Assembly: GCA_034437035.1 (NCBI GenBank)
Contig: DAOTUI010000129.1
Coordinates: 1 to 11,421 of the forward strand
Reading direction: 5' to 3'
DNA: 11,421 nt
From: CAKZQX01 sp034437035
GTDB lineage: Bacteria; Chloroflexota; Chloroflexia; Chloroflexales; Chloroflexaceae
Made by a program: the position numbers and the translations under genes. The notes under the pieces are model-generated. The model had not been told where the DNA came from. It saw only the letters and a program-made list of their open reading frames with translations, and searched no databases. The stretch's first letter is position 1, and the number at the start of each line of letters is the position of its first letter. Below are positions 1 to 6,662 of the stretch, piece after piece.

Positions 1-257
1 TCCGTAATGTGTAAAACATTTCTGCAATTTTTATCGCCATGTGGGGCGAGATGTTTCCCAAGTAGCCGTTTTTGACCGGCTAATGGGGGATTTTTACGAA
101 CTCCTTCCGAAAATAAGCGAACGGTGAGATGTAATGTTAATCTCCGACAAACGGTGGCATCCGCTGGTATGCTTGAACATACACCCCCGGCGTTTGCATC
201 AGGCGCGGGGATGACCGGCAACTGCCGGCGCGACGACCTAGAGGACCGAGGTGGGAT
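1..257. other. Leader region upstream of the sensor kinase, no gene seen
   Basis: I see no coding region with a credible start and family resemblance here. The stretch is more AT-rich than the genes. It holds three small dyads: AATGT/ACATT at 6-20, TCGCC/GGCGA at 34-49 and TAGCCG/CGGCTA at 63-82. None is followed by a convincing terminator T-run, although TTTTT occurs at 93-97. No clear -35/-10 pair for the kinase gene could be fixed. The GAGG at 248-251, six bases before the GTG at 258, is the probable ribosome binding site of the kinase. Confidence 0.5.
167..182. promoter_or_regulatory. Possible operator dyad upstream of the kinase gene
   Basis: GTATG and its reverse complement CATAC are separated by six bases, about 75 bp before the kinase start. 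The length and symmetry suit a dimeric DNA-binding protein, possibly autoregulation by the NarL-type partner. A five-base arm can arise by chance, so this is weak. Confidence 0.2.
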
Positions 258-3200
258 GTGACGCAAGCCAGTGTGTGCGCGACTGCTACGCCAATCCGGA
301 CGGTAGGCCGGACACTCCTGATCGGGCTGCTGGTCATGCTCTTCTGGCTGGTTGGCGGGCAACCGGTTCCGGCGGCGGCCCAGGAGCCGGTGCTACGCTT
401 TGAGCGCCTGACCCCGGAGCAGGGACTCTCCCAGAGCCAGGTCTACGCGATCCTGCAGGATCGCCAGGGCTTTATCTGGATTGGCACGGGTGAGGGGTTG
501 AATAAGTACGATGGCTACAGCTTCACCGTCTACAAGCTGGATACCGCTGACCCGACCTCGCTGGTGGATAACGCGGTGCGTTCGCTGTACGAGGATCGCC
601 AGGGTACGCTCTGGGTGGGTACGAACAATGGCCTGAGCCGCTTCGACCGGGACACGCAGACCTTTACCCGCTACCGGCACGACCCGGATGATCCGCAGAG
701 CATCGCCGCGCCCTGGGTCGCGGATATTGCGGAGGATGCCGGGGGCACGCTCTGGTTTGGTACGATCACGGGCGGGATGAACCGCTTCAACCGGGAGAAC
801 CAGACCTTTTCCGCCTACAAGGTGACACCCGAAGCCCGGGGCAGCCTGATGTATATCGACCGGGCGGGCACCTTCTGGGTGGGCAACTCGGAGGGGTTAC
901 ATACGTTTGATCCGGCAAGCCGGCAGTTTACGCCCGTCGTCTACGAGCCGGCAGAGCCGGGGCGCGATGTCTATGCGCTACAGCAGGATCGCCAGGGCTT
1001 CCTCTGGATCGGCACGGAGCAGGGGCTCTACCGCTTTGATCGTGAGCGCCAGACCAGCACCCACTACACGCACGACCCGGACAACCCGGACAGCCTGAGC
1101 GACAACTGGGTCTCGACGATTCATGAAGATCAGACGGGCACGCTCTGGGTGGGCACCTACTCTGCCGGCCTGAACCGGTTTGACCCGGAAAGCGAAACCT
1201 TTAGCCGCTACCAGCACAGCCCGACCAGCCCCACCAGCATCAGCAGTAATACGATCTATACGCTCTATGAAGATCGCACCGGCCTGCTCTGGATTGGCAC
1301 GGCGGCGGGCATTAACATCTTCAATCCGCGGACGCGTGCCTTTAACCACTATACGGCCGACCCGGAACAACCAGACGGACTGGCGAACAGCGATATTGCC
1401 GCATTCGCCGTCGAGCCGGACGGCAACCTCTGGGTGGGCACCTGGGAGGGCGGCCTGAGCTACTTCGACCGGGATGCGGCCACAATCACCACCTATCGCC
1501 ACGACCCCGCCGACCCGCGCAGCCTCAGCCACGACACGGTCTATGCGCTCTACCGCGATCGGGCGGGCATGCTCTGGGTGGGCACTTATGGCGGCGGCCT
1601 CAACCGCTTTGACCCGGCGACGGAGCGTTTCACCCGCTACAGGCACGATCCCGACAAGCCCACCAGCCTGAGCAACGATGTTATTCCAACCATCTATCAG
1701 GATCAGCGGGGCACGCTCTGGGTTGCCGGCGAGGAGGGGCTCAACCGCTTCAACCCGGCGACAGAGCGCTTTACGCGGTACCTGCACGATCCCGATGATC
1801 CCACCAGCCTGAGCCACAGCGAGATCTCGAGCATCTACGAAGATCCGGCCGGCACGCTCTGGGTGGGCACCTGGGGCGGCGGTATCAACCGCTTCGACCC
1901 GGACCGCCAGATCTTTCAGCGCTACACGCACGAACCGGACGATCCCGGCAGCCTGAGCGATAATCGGGTCTTCTCAATCACGGGCGATGCAGCGGGCACA
2001 ATCTGGGTGGGTACAACAACCGGGCTAAACCGGCTTGATCCGGGGACGGAGCGGTTCAAACGCTACACCGAGAACGATGGACTGCCCGCCAATGCGGTGC
2101 GCTGCCTGGTCGTTGACGATAGCGGCACCATCTGGTTGAGCGGCAGTCGCGGGCTGGCGGCGCTCGATCCGACAACCGGGGCGCTCCGCCGCTTCACGGC
2201 AAGGGATGGGCTACAGGGAGATGGCTTCAACGGCGGCAGTTGTTTCCGCGCACCCGATGGCGAACTCTTCTTCGGCGGCTCCAACGGCTTTAACGCCTTC
2301 GATCCGCAGCAACTGACCAATAATCCGCACCCGCCCCCGCCCCCGGTGGTGTTGACCGGGTTTGACCTGCTGAACGAGCCGGTCAACCTGGGGCAAGACC
2401 TGGCAACCCTGACGGAACTGCCGCTCTCCTACCGCGATGCCGTAATCTCGTTTGAGTTTGCCGCGCTGGACTATGCCCACCCTGACCGGAACCAGTATGC
2501 ATACAAACTGGAAGGCTTCGATGCCGACTGGGTTGCAGCCGGCACGCGGCGGGCAGTTACCTACACCAACCTGGATGGCGGCGACTACACCCTGCGGGTG
2601 CGCGGCGCAAACAGCGATGGCGTCTGGAACGCGGCGGGGCTGACCGTCGCCATCAGCGTTACGCCGGCACCCTGGCAAACCTGGTGGGCCTACAGCCTCT
2701 ACGCCCTGGCGGCGGTCGGGTTTGTCGCCGGCTATGTGCGCGCCCGCACGCGTGCTCAGGCGCGGGAACTGGCCCGGCAGCGCCAGGAACTGGAGCGCGA
2801 ACGGCTGGTCGCCGAGCGGCTACGCCGGATCGACCGGCTGAAGGAGGAGAAGTTTCGCGCCTTCTTCAACCGCTCGCCGATTGGCATTGGTATCGCGCGC
2901 GATGGCGTTATCCTGGATGCCAACCCGGCCTGCCTGCGCATCTTTGGCTACAACACGTTGGACGCGGTCAGGGATACGCTGACCGTTGAGCATATCGCTC
3001 CCCAGGATCGGGTAGCAATTATTGATCACATTATGCGTCATGGGGAGGGTGAAGCCCTGGAGAGTGGACAGTTTACCCTCACCGGCCTGCGCAGCGACGG
3101 CTCGGAGTTTCCGCTGCTCTACAACGCCACCCGGATGATCATGCCCGATGGCGCAGAAGCGGTTGCATTCTTCATCACCGACATGTCAGACCTGAAGCGC

Positions 3201-4754
3201 GCCGAAGAAGAGCGCGACCAGTTTTTCACCCTCTCGCAGGATATGCTCTGTATTGCCGAGATCGATGGCTATTTCAAGCGGCTCAACCCAGCCTGGGAGA
3301 CAACGTTGGGGCTGAGTATTGAGGAACTGCTGGCGGAGCCGTTTATCAACTTTGTGCATCCCGCCGACCGGTCCGTCACTGAGAGCGTAATCGTGAACGT
3401 GCCGAAGCAACATAATCTGGTCTCCTTCGAGAATCGTTATCGCTGCAAGAACGGCACCTACAAGTGGCTGGCCTGGAGCTACACCTTCTGGCCGAATCAG
3501 AGCCTCTTCTACGCCGTGGCGCGCGATATCACCGCGCAGAAGCGGGCCGCAGATGAGCAGCACCGGCTCTACCAGGTGGCCGAGGGGCTACGCGATGTGC
3601 TGGCGGTCATTAACTCGGATCGCTCGCTCGCCGATATTCTGCATTTTATTGTCGGCCAGGCAAACCGCATGCTCGGCGTGGATGTCGGGGTGATCTACCG
3701 CTTTCTCCAGCCGACAGATGGCGCAACGGGTGAAATCTTCCGCGTCGAAGCGGCGGAGGGGTTTGAGGAAGACTACCAGGGCATTCTGATCCATGAAGCC
3801 ACTCTCACGATCTGCTACGATGCAATTTTGAGCCGGCAGCCGGCCGCCATCGCCGATATGACCAGCCTGCTGGATGGATTGCTGGCCCGCGACACCCTTG
3901 GCGCGGACTACCGGCGGCTGGTGGTGGAGAGCCGGCGGCGTTTCCGAGCCACGCTGGTGGTGCCCCTGATCATCAAAGGTGAGGTTTACGGTACCATTTC
4001 GCTGTACGATGCCCGGTCGCGGCAGTTTGTGGACGAGGAGATCAAACTGGCGGTGGCCTTTGCCGCACAATCGGCGCTGGCAATCGAGAATGCGCGTCTG
4101 CGGCAGCAGGTGCGGCAAGCGGCCGTACGCGAGGAGCGCGGCCGCCTGGCGCGCGAACTGCATGACTCGGTGACACAGTCGCTCTACAGCCTGACGCTGC
4201 TGGCCGAGGGCTGGCGCTTGCAAGCCGAAGAGGAACAACTCGATCAGGTTGTGGCCCACTTTGCGCGGCTGGGTAGTATCGCCAACCAGTCGCTCCGCGA
4301 GATGCGCCTGCTGATCTATCAGTTGCGCCTGCCGGTGCTGGAGCAGGAGGGGCTGGTGGGCGCAATTCAGCGCCGCCTGGAAGCGGTGGAGCGAAGATCG
4401 GGGATCAACGGGCGCATTCTGGTTGAGGGCACACTCGATCTGCCGATTACGGTGGAGGAACATCTTTATCGCATCATCCAGGAAGCGCTCAATAATGCGC
4501 TGAAGCATGCTCAGGCGGGCAATGTTACGGTGACGATCCAGGCGGTGGGCGTGCCACTCACGGTTGAGATTGCCGACGATGGGCAGGGTTTTGTTCCGGA
4601 CGACAGCATGCCGGGTGTGGGCATGCATAGCATGCGCGAGCGGGTTGAGCAACTGGGCGGCACGCTGGAGATCTGTTCAACGCCGGGGAACGGGACGCGC
4701 GTTCGGGTTACGCTACATCAGATCGAGGCGGATGTGCAGGAACTGACAGTGTAG
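258..4754 (+). CDS. Propeller-sensor membrane histidine kinase (Reg_prop, Y_Y_Y, PAS, PAS, GAF, HisKA_3, HATPase)
   Basis: A 1498-aa sensor kinase of the NarL/DesK-like HisKA_3 class. Residues about 18-34 are hydrophobic and followed by PAAAQ, a signal peptide or anchor. From about 45 to 690 I count 14 two-component-regulator propeller repeats (DxxGxLWVGTxxGLxxFDPxTxxFxRY), enough for two seven-bladed propellers. A run of prolines near 690 leads into a Y_Y_Y domain (to about 805). A membrane helix lies at about 809-829, then a charged coiled coil (to about 865), two PAS domains (about 866-985 and 986-1108) and a GAF domain (about 1110-1270). The phospho-acceptor is His1302 in ELHDSVTQSL. The ATPase has its N box at E1409-N1413, DDGQG at 1440-1444 and GVG at 1453-1455, so it looks catalytically complete. 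There is no receiver domain, so a separate regulator is needed; the gene at 5117 is the obvious candidate. The propellers should sit outside the cytoplasmic membrane; the ligand cannot be read from sequence. Start GTG 258 is chosen because GAGG lies six bases upstream and the overlapping ATG at 256 meets a stop at once. Confidence 0.93.
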   Translation: MTQASVCATATPIRTVGRTLLIGLLVMLFWLVGGQPVPAAAQEPVLRFERLTPEQGLSQSQVYAILQDRQGFIWIGTGEGLNKYDGYSFTVYKLDTADPTSLVDNAVRSLYEDRQGTLWVGTNNGLSRFDRDTQTFTRYRHDPDDPQSIAAPWVADIAEDAGGTLWFGTITGGMNRFNRENQTFSAYKVTPEARGSLMYIDRAGTFWVGNSEGLHTFDPASRQFTPVVYEPAEPGRDVYALQQDRQGFLWIGTEQGLYRFDRERQTSTHYTHDPDNPDSLSDNWVSTIHEDQTGTLWVGTYSAGLNRFDPESETFSRYQHSPTSPTSISSNTIYTLYEDRTGLLWIGTAAGINIFNPRTRAFNHYTADPEQPDGLANSDIAAFAVEPDGNLWVGTWEGGLSYFDRDAATITTYRHDPADPRSLSHDTVYALYRDRAGMLWVGTYGGGLNRFDPATERFTRYRHDPDKPTSLSNDVIPTIYQDQRGTLWVAGEEGLNRFNPATERFTRYLHDPDDPTSLSHSEISSIYEDPAGTLWVGTWGGGINRFDPDRQIFQRYTHEPDDPGSLSDNRVFSITGDAAGTIWVGTTTGLNRLDPGTERFKRYTENDGLPANAVRCLVVDDSGTIWLSGSRGLAALDPTTGALRRFTARDGLQGDGFNGGSCFRAPDGELFFGGSNGFNAFDPQQLTNNPHPPPPPVVLTGFDLLNEPVNLGQDLATLTELPLSYRDAVISFEFAALDYAHPDRNQYAYKLEGFDADWVAAGTRRAVTYTNLDGGDYTLRVRGANSDGVWNAAGLTVAISVTPAPWQTWWAYSLYALAAVGFVAGYVRARTRAQARELARQRQELERERLVAERLRRIDRLKEEKFRAFFNRSPIGIGIARDGVILDANPACLRIFGYNTLDAVRDTLTVEHIAPQDRVAIIDHIMRHGEGEALESGQFTLTGLRSDGSEFPLLYNATRMIMPDGAEAVAFFITDMSDLKRAEEERDQFFTLSQDMLCIAEIDGYFKRLNPAWETTLGLSIEELLAEPFINFVHPADRSVTESVIVNVPKQHNLVSFENRYRCKNGTYKWLAWSYTFWPNQSLFYAVARDITAQKRAADEQHRLYQVAEGLRDVLAVINSDRSLADILHFIVGQANRMLGVDVGVIYRFLQPTDGATGEIFRVEAAEGFEEDYQGILIHEATLTICYDAILSRQPAAIADMTSLLDGLLARDTLGADYRRLVVESRRRFRATLVVPLIIKGEVYGTISLYDARSRQFVDEEIKLAVAFAAQSALAIENARLRQQVRQAAVREERGRLARELHDSVTQSLYSLTLLAEGWRLQAEEEQLDQVVAHFARLGSIANQSLREMRLLIYQLRLPVLEQEGLVGAIQRRLEAVERRSGINGRILVEGTLDLPITVEEHLYRIIQEALNNALKHAQAGNVTVTIQAVGVPLTVEIADDGQGFVPDDSMPGVGMHSMRERVEQLGGTLEICSTPGNGTRVRVTLHQIEADVQELTV

Positions 4755-4852
4755 TCGTTGCAAGAAGATGTTTCGCCCCTGCCACCCTGCCACCCTGCCG
4801 GAGGCGAAAGGCACTTGATTACGACGGACTACATAATTTGCATCAAATACAT

Positions 4853-4990
4853 GGATTACGCGGTAATTACGCAAACGGGACGTTTGACCCGATGGAAGCG
4901 CGATGCGCCTGCGGCAGCATGGTACTGTACTATCTTTTTCACGATAATGTTGGCCCGAAGAGCCAACATTATCGTGAAAAAGATCTAGAA
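4853..4990 (+). repeat. Dispersed repeat, copy 1 (conserved block plus hairpin)
   Basis: Bases 4853-4920 align with 11098-11166 at roughly 80% identity with one single-base gap; the best stretches are ACCCGATG and CGCCTGCGGCAGCAT. In both copies a hairpin with the same base, TTTTTCAC paired with GTGAAAAA, follows the block after a short spacer. The rest of the hairpin differs in sequence but stays paired. No coding potential is evident. It resembles a REP-like or miniature mobile element; its origin is unknown. Confidence 0.7.
4932..4984. repeat. Perfect 23-bp inverted repeat (hairpin, 7-base loop)
   Basis: The arms 4932-4954 and 4962-4984 are exact reverse complements around the loop CCGAAGA. 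The left arm contains TTTTTCACGATAATG. No T-run follows the right arm on the plus strand, so it is not a textbook intrinsic terminator, but in RNA it would form a long duplex open to RNase III-type cleavage. Read-through from the kinase gene into the regulator gene would have to pass it, so it may uncouple their expression. Confidence 0.9.
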
Positions 4991-5116
4991 TCTTCCACCC
5001 TGCCGGAGGCGAATCGGGCCGTTCGTCCAGATGAACACTTGCTTTGGAACCGACCGTGTAACTCGTGTCAAATAGGGAAGATTGAAGATTGACAACGCCA
5101 ATGGGGAGGGAATGTG

Positions 5117-5779
5117 ATGACCGATACAATCCGAATTTTGATCGCCGACGATCACGCGGTGGTGCGGGAAGGGTTGCGCACCCTGCTCCAGCGCATCCCG
5201 GAGTTTACGCTGGTGGGTGAGGCCACCAATGGCGAGGAAGCGATCCGTCAGGTAGCAGCATTACAGCCCGATGTTATCCTGCTCGATCTGAAGATGCCGC
5301 GCAAGGATGGTGTCACGGCGATTAAGGAGATGAAGCATGAGCAGACGAATGTGCGCATCCTGGTGCTGACCAGCTTTGATGATGACGACAGCGTCTTCTC
5401 GGCAATCAAAGCCGGGGCGCAGGGCTATCTGCTCAAGGACTCGCTGCCGGAGCAGTTAATCCAGGCGATCCGCGATGTCTACAACGGCGAGAGCGCGCTA
5501 CACCCGACAATTGCCCGCAAAGTCCTGCGCGAGATCAACCGCCCGCCCGATCTACCTCCCGCCGAGCATCCGCTGACCGAGCGCGAACTGGAGGTGCTGC
5601 AACTGGTGGCGCAGGGAATGACCAACCAGGAGATCGCCGGGCAGTTGGTGATTGGTGAACGCACGGTCGCCACGCATGTGCGCAACATTCTCAGCAAGCT
5701 GCACCTGGCAAGCCGGACGCAGGCAGCGCTCTACGCCATCCGTACCGGCCTGGCCGATGCCGCCCCGCCGCCGGGATGA
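5117..5779 (+). CDS. NarL/LuxR-family response regulator
   Basis: A 220-aa DNA-binding response regulator, the normal length for this family. The receiver domain (about residues 5-120) has the acidic pair D11/D12, the phospho-acceptor D57 in LLDLKMP, switch T85 in LVLTS and K107 in LLKDS, so all key residues are present. A LuxR-type helix-turn-helix follows at about 150-212 (LTERELEVLQLVAQGMTNQEIA and downstream TVATHVRNILSKL). It is probably phosphorylated by the HisKA_3 kinase upstream and then binds target promoters as a dimer; the targets are unknown. ATG 5117 is preferred over the adjacent GTG 5114 because GGGGAGGG (5103-5110) then sits six bases upstream. The gap to the kinase is long and full of repeats, so it may have its own promoter. 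Confidence 0.92.
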   Translation: MTDTIRILIADDHAVVREGLRTLLQRIPEFTLVGEATNGEEAIRQVAALQPDVILLDLKMPRKDGVTAIKEMKHEQTNVRILVLTSFDDDDSVFSAIKAGAQGYLLKDSLPEQLIQAIRDVYNGESALHPTIARKVLREINRPPDLPPAEHPLTERELEVLQLVAQGMTNQEIAGQLVIGERTVATHVRNILSKLHLASRTQAALYAIRTGLADAAPPPG

Positions 5780-5981
5780 CATATCCTGGCGGCAATAGCG
5801 ACCCTCAATACCTGACGCTACGCAATCCGGTAGTGCCGGCTACGTAACTCTGCGTAGTCACACCCAGGCAGTGTGTAGTTCTCCGGCGAACGCCTACCCA
5901 CGTTTCACGCAGCGCAACTTCCGCTTTCCTGCTGATGCACCTCCAACTCAACTTCAGTACAATAACTTGAGTGCATGGCAG
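5780..5981. other. Intergenic region with nested dyads after the response regulator
   Basis: No gene is supported. CTACGCA (5818-5824) and TGCGTAG (5851-5857) are complementary and enclose smaller alternatives such as GTAG/CTAC (5830-5843) and CCGG/CCGG (5827-5839). This could form a structured 3' end for the regulator mRNA, but there is no T-run. TACAAT at 5958-5963 could be a -10 box for the globin gene, without a good -35. Confidence 0.4.
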
Positions 5982-6058
5982 ATTACGGACTATCGACTAC
6001 AATCACTATGGTGGGTTACGGACTACGAATTACGGACTACCGACTACGATTATTATGG
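5982..6058 (+). repeat. Degenerate tandem repeats abutting the globin start codon
   Basis: TTACGGACTA occurs three times (5983-5992, 6016-6025, 6030-6039). The flanking sequence also repeats: the 30-mers 5982-6011 and 6029-6058 match at most positions, both containing CGACTAC and ending in TATGG. The ATG of the globin lies at the end of the second 30-mer. The motif is low in complexity and looks like expansion by slippage or recombination. A related run, GATTACGACGGACTAC, occurs at 4817-4832. Confidence 0.75.
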
Positions 6059-6489
6059 ATCCGGAACAGATCGCCCTGGTGCAGGCTTCACTTGTGCATA
6101 TTCAACCGATTACCGACACGATAGCCGCGCTGTTCTACCAGCGGTTACACCAGCTTGACCCATCGGCGCGATGCCTGTTCCAGGACGGATCGCCGCACGC
6201 GGAACAGAGTTTTATGCGCCTGCTCTGGTGGATCATTCAGGAGTTGCACCAGCCGGACCGGGTGCTCGCGCACGCGCAGGCATTGGGACGGCAGCATGCC
6301 CACAACGGCGTGCAGAGCCGGCACTATGTTGTAGCCGGCGTGGCGCTGCTCTGGGCGCTACGCCAGAGCCTGCAGCAGCAGTTTACGCCCGAGATCGAGG
6401 CAGCCTGGGCGCACACCTTCGCGCTGCTGGCCGAGACCATGGCCGAAGCCGCCGGCAATGAGCGCCTGCACCCGTCATTGGAGGAGTGA
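6055..6489 (+). CDS. Single-domain globin (bacterial haemoglobin, Vitreoscilla/flavohaemoglobin type)
   Basis: A 144-aa haem protein, close to the length of the Vitreoscilla haemoglobin. The FY pair at 27-28 supplies the B10 tyrosine, F42 is the CD1 phenylalanine, and H81 in GRQHAHNGVQSRHY aligns with the proximal F8 histidine of the family (KHCQAGVAAAHY in Vitreoscilla). The C-terminal AWAHTFALLAETM matches the H helix. No reductase domain follows, so it needs an external electron donor. Family roles are oxygen binding or nitric oxide detoxification; the sequence alone does not decide between them. I chose ATG 6055 because it aligns with family N-termini. An in-frame GTG at 5971 would add 28 residues coded by the tandem repeats. 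Neither start has a good Shine-Dalgarno, so translation may be leaderless or weak. Confidence 0.82.
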   Translation: MDPEQIALVQASLVHIQPITDTIAALFYQRLHQLDPSARCLFQDGSPHAEQSFMRLLWWIIQELHQPDRVLAHAQALGRQHAHNGVQSRHYVVAGVALLWALRQSLQQQFTPEIEAAWAHTFALLAETMAEAAGNERLHPSLEE

Positions 6490-6493
6490 GCAT

Positions 6494-6522
6494 TTGACCG
6501 ACAGCTATGAGCGGACTATAAT
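6494..6522 (+). promoter_or_regulatory. Sigma-70-type promoter for the tRNA
   Basis: TTGACC at 6494-6499 and TATAAT at 6517-6522 are separated by 17 bases, a near-perfect vegetative promoter. Transcription should begin near 6529, about 23 bases before the mature tRNA. The short leader holds CTCTTC-ATCT-GAAGAG (6533-6548), a small hairpin that would be removed during 5' processing by RNase P. Confidence 0.85.
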
Positions 6523-6551
6523 GAACGTTGTACTCTTCATCTGAAGAGCAG

Positions 6552-6626
6552 GGGCCACTAGCTCAATGGCAGAGCAATCGGCTCATAACCGACAGGTTCC
6601 AGGTTCGAATCCTGGGTGGCCCACCA
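6552..6626 (+). tRNA. tRNA with CAU anticodon (tRNA-Ile2 or elongator tRNA-Met)
   Basis: A full cloverleaf folds by hand: acceptor GGGCCAC/GTGGCCC (6552-6558 with 6616-6622), D stem GCTC/GAGC, anticodon loop CTCATAA with CAT at 6584-6586, T stem CCAGG/CCTGG around TTCGAAT, discriminator A6623 and an encoded CCA at 6624-6626. The only mismatch is A-C at 27-43. It is not the initiator: bases 1 and 72 pair and the anticodon stem lacks three G-C pairs in the GGG/CCC arrangement. The anticodon cannot separate elongator Met from Ile2 (which TilS converts to read AUA). Pairs C4-G69, C5-G68, U12-A23 and C29-G41, with A37, A38 and A73, agree with E. coli isoleucine/TilS determinants as I recall them, which leans toward tRNA-Ile2. 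Confidence 0.93.
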
Positions 6627-6662
6627 CTTCCCGCCTGCTGACAGGGTGACAAAGAGAACAAC

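Larger units (their letters stand above)
4790..5013. repeat. 19-bp exact direct repeat flanking the hairpin element
   Basis: CCACCCTGCCGGAGGCGAA occurs at 4790-4808 and again, identically, at 4995-5013. The pair brackets the dispersed repeat block and its hairpin (4809-4994). This could be a very long target duplication, ends belonging to the element, or a recombination product. Exact identity over 19 bases within about 200 bp is unlikely to be chance. Confidence 0.75.
4755..5116. other. Repeat-rich gap between kinase and response regulator genes
   Basis: About 360 bp without a supported gene, unusually long for a kinase/regulator pair. It begins with a tandem GCCACCCT (4781-4796), has a weak 7-bp dyad TTTCGCC/GGCGAAA (4771-4809), then a 19-bp direct repeat, a dispersed repeat block and a perfect 23-bp hairpin, each listed separately. 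Just before the regulator is a candidate but poor promoter, TTGGAA at 5044 and TCAAAT at 5068. The purine-rich GGGGAGGG at 5103-5110 is the regulator's ribosome binding site. Short ORFs of 76-84 codons here run through the repeats and look accidental. Confidence 0.6.

Noticed and set aside
63..97. Terminator of an upstream gene
   Set aside because: The 6-bp stem is weak and the TTTTT lies about 10 bases beyond it; no upstream gene is visible to judge.
978..1931. 317-aa open frame on the minus strand opposite the propeller repeats
   Set aside because: Its apparent repeats only mirror the propeller repeats on the other strand; it has no independent support.
3588..4652. 354-aa open frame on the minus strand inside the kinase gene
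   Set aside because: It lies opposite the GAF and kinase domains, whose plus-strand motifs are intact. The minus product has no recognisable family features; such frames are common opposite GC-rich genes.
4932..4984. Intrinsic terminator of the kinase gene
   Set aside because: No T-run follows the stem on the plus strand, and it starts almost 180 bp after the stop; the T-run lies within the left arm.
5971..6054. Earlier GTG start for the globin
   Set aside because: The extra 28 residues are coded by tandem repeats and have no counterpart in globins; ATG 6055 matches the family N-terminus.
6552..6626. Initiator tRNA-fMet
   Set aside because: Positions 1 and 72 are a G-C pair and the anticodon stem lacks the three consecutive initiator G-C pairs, so it is an elongator-type CAU tRNA.
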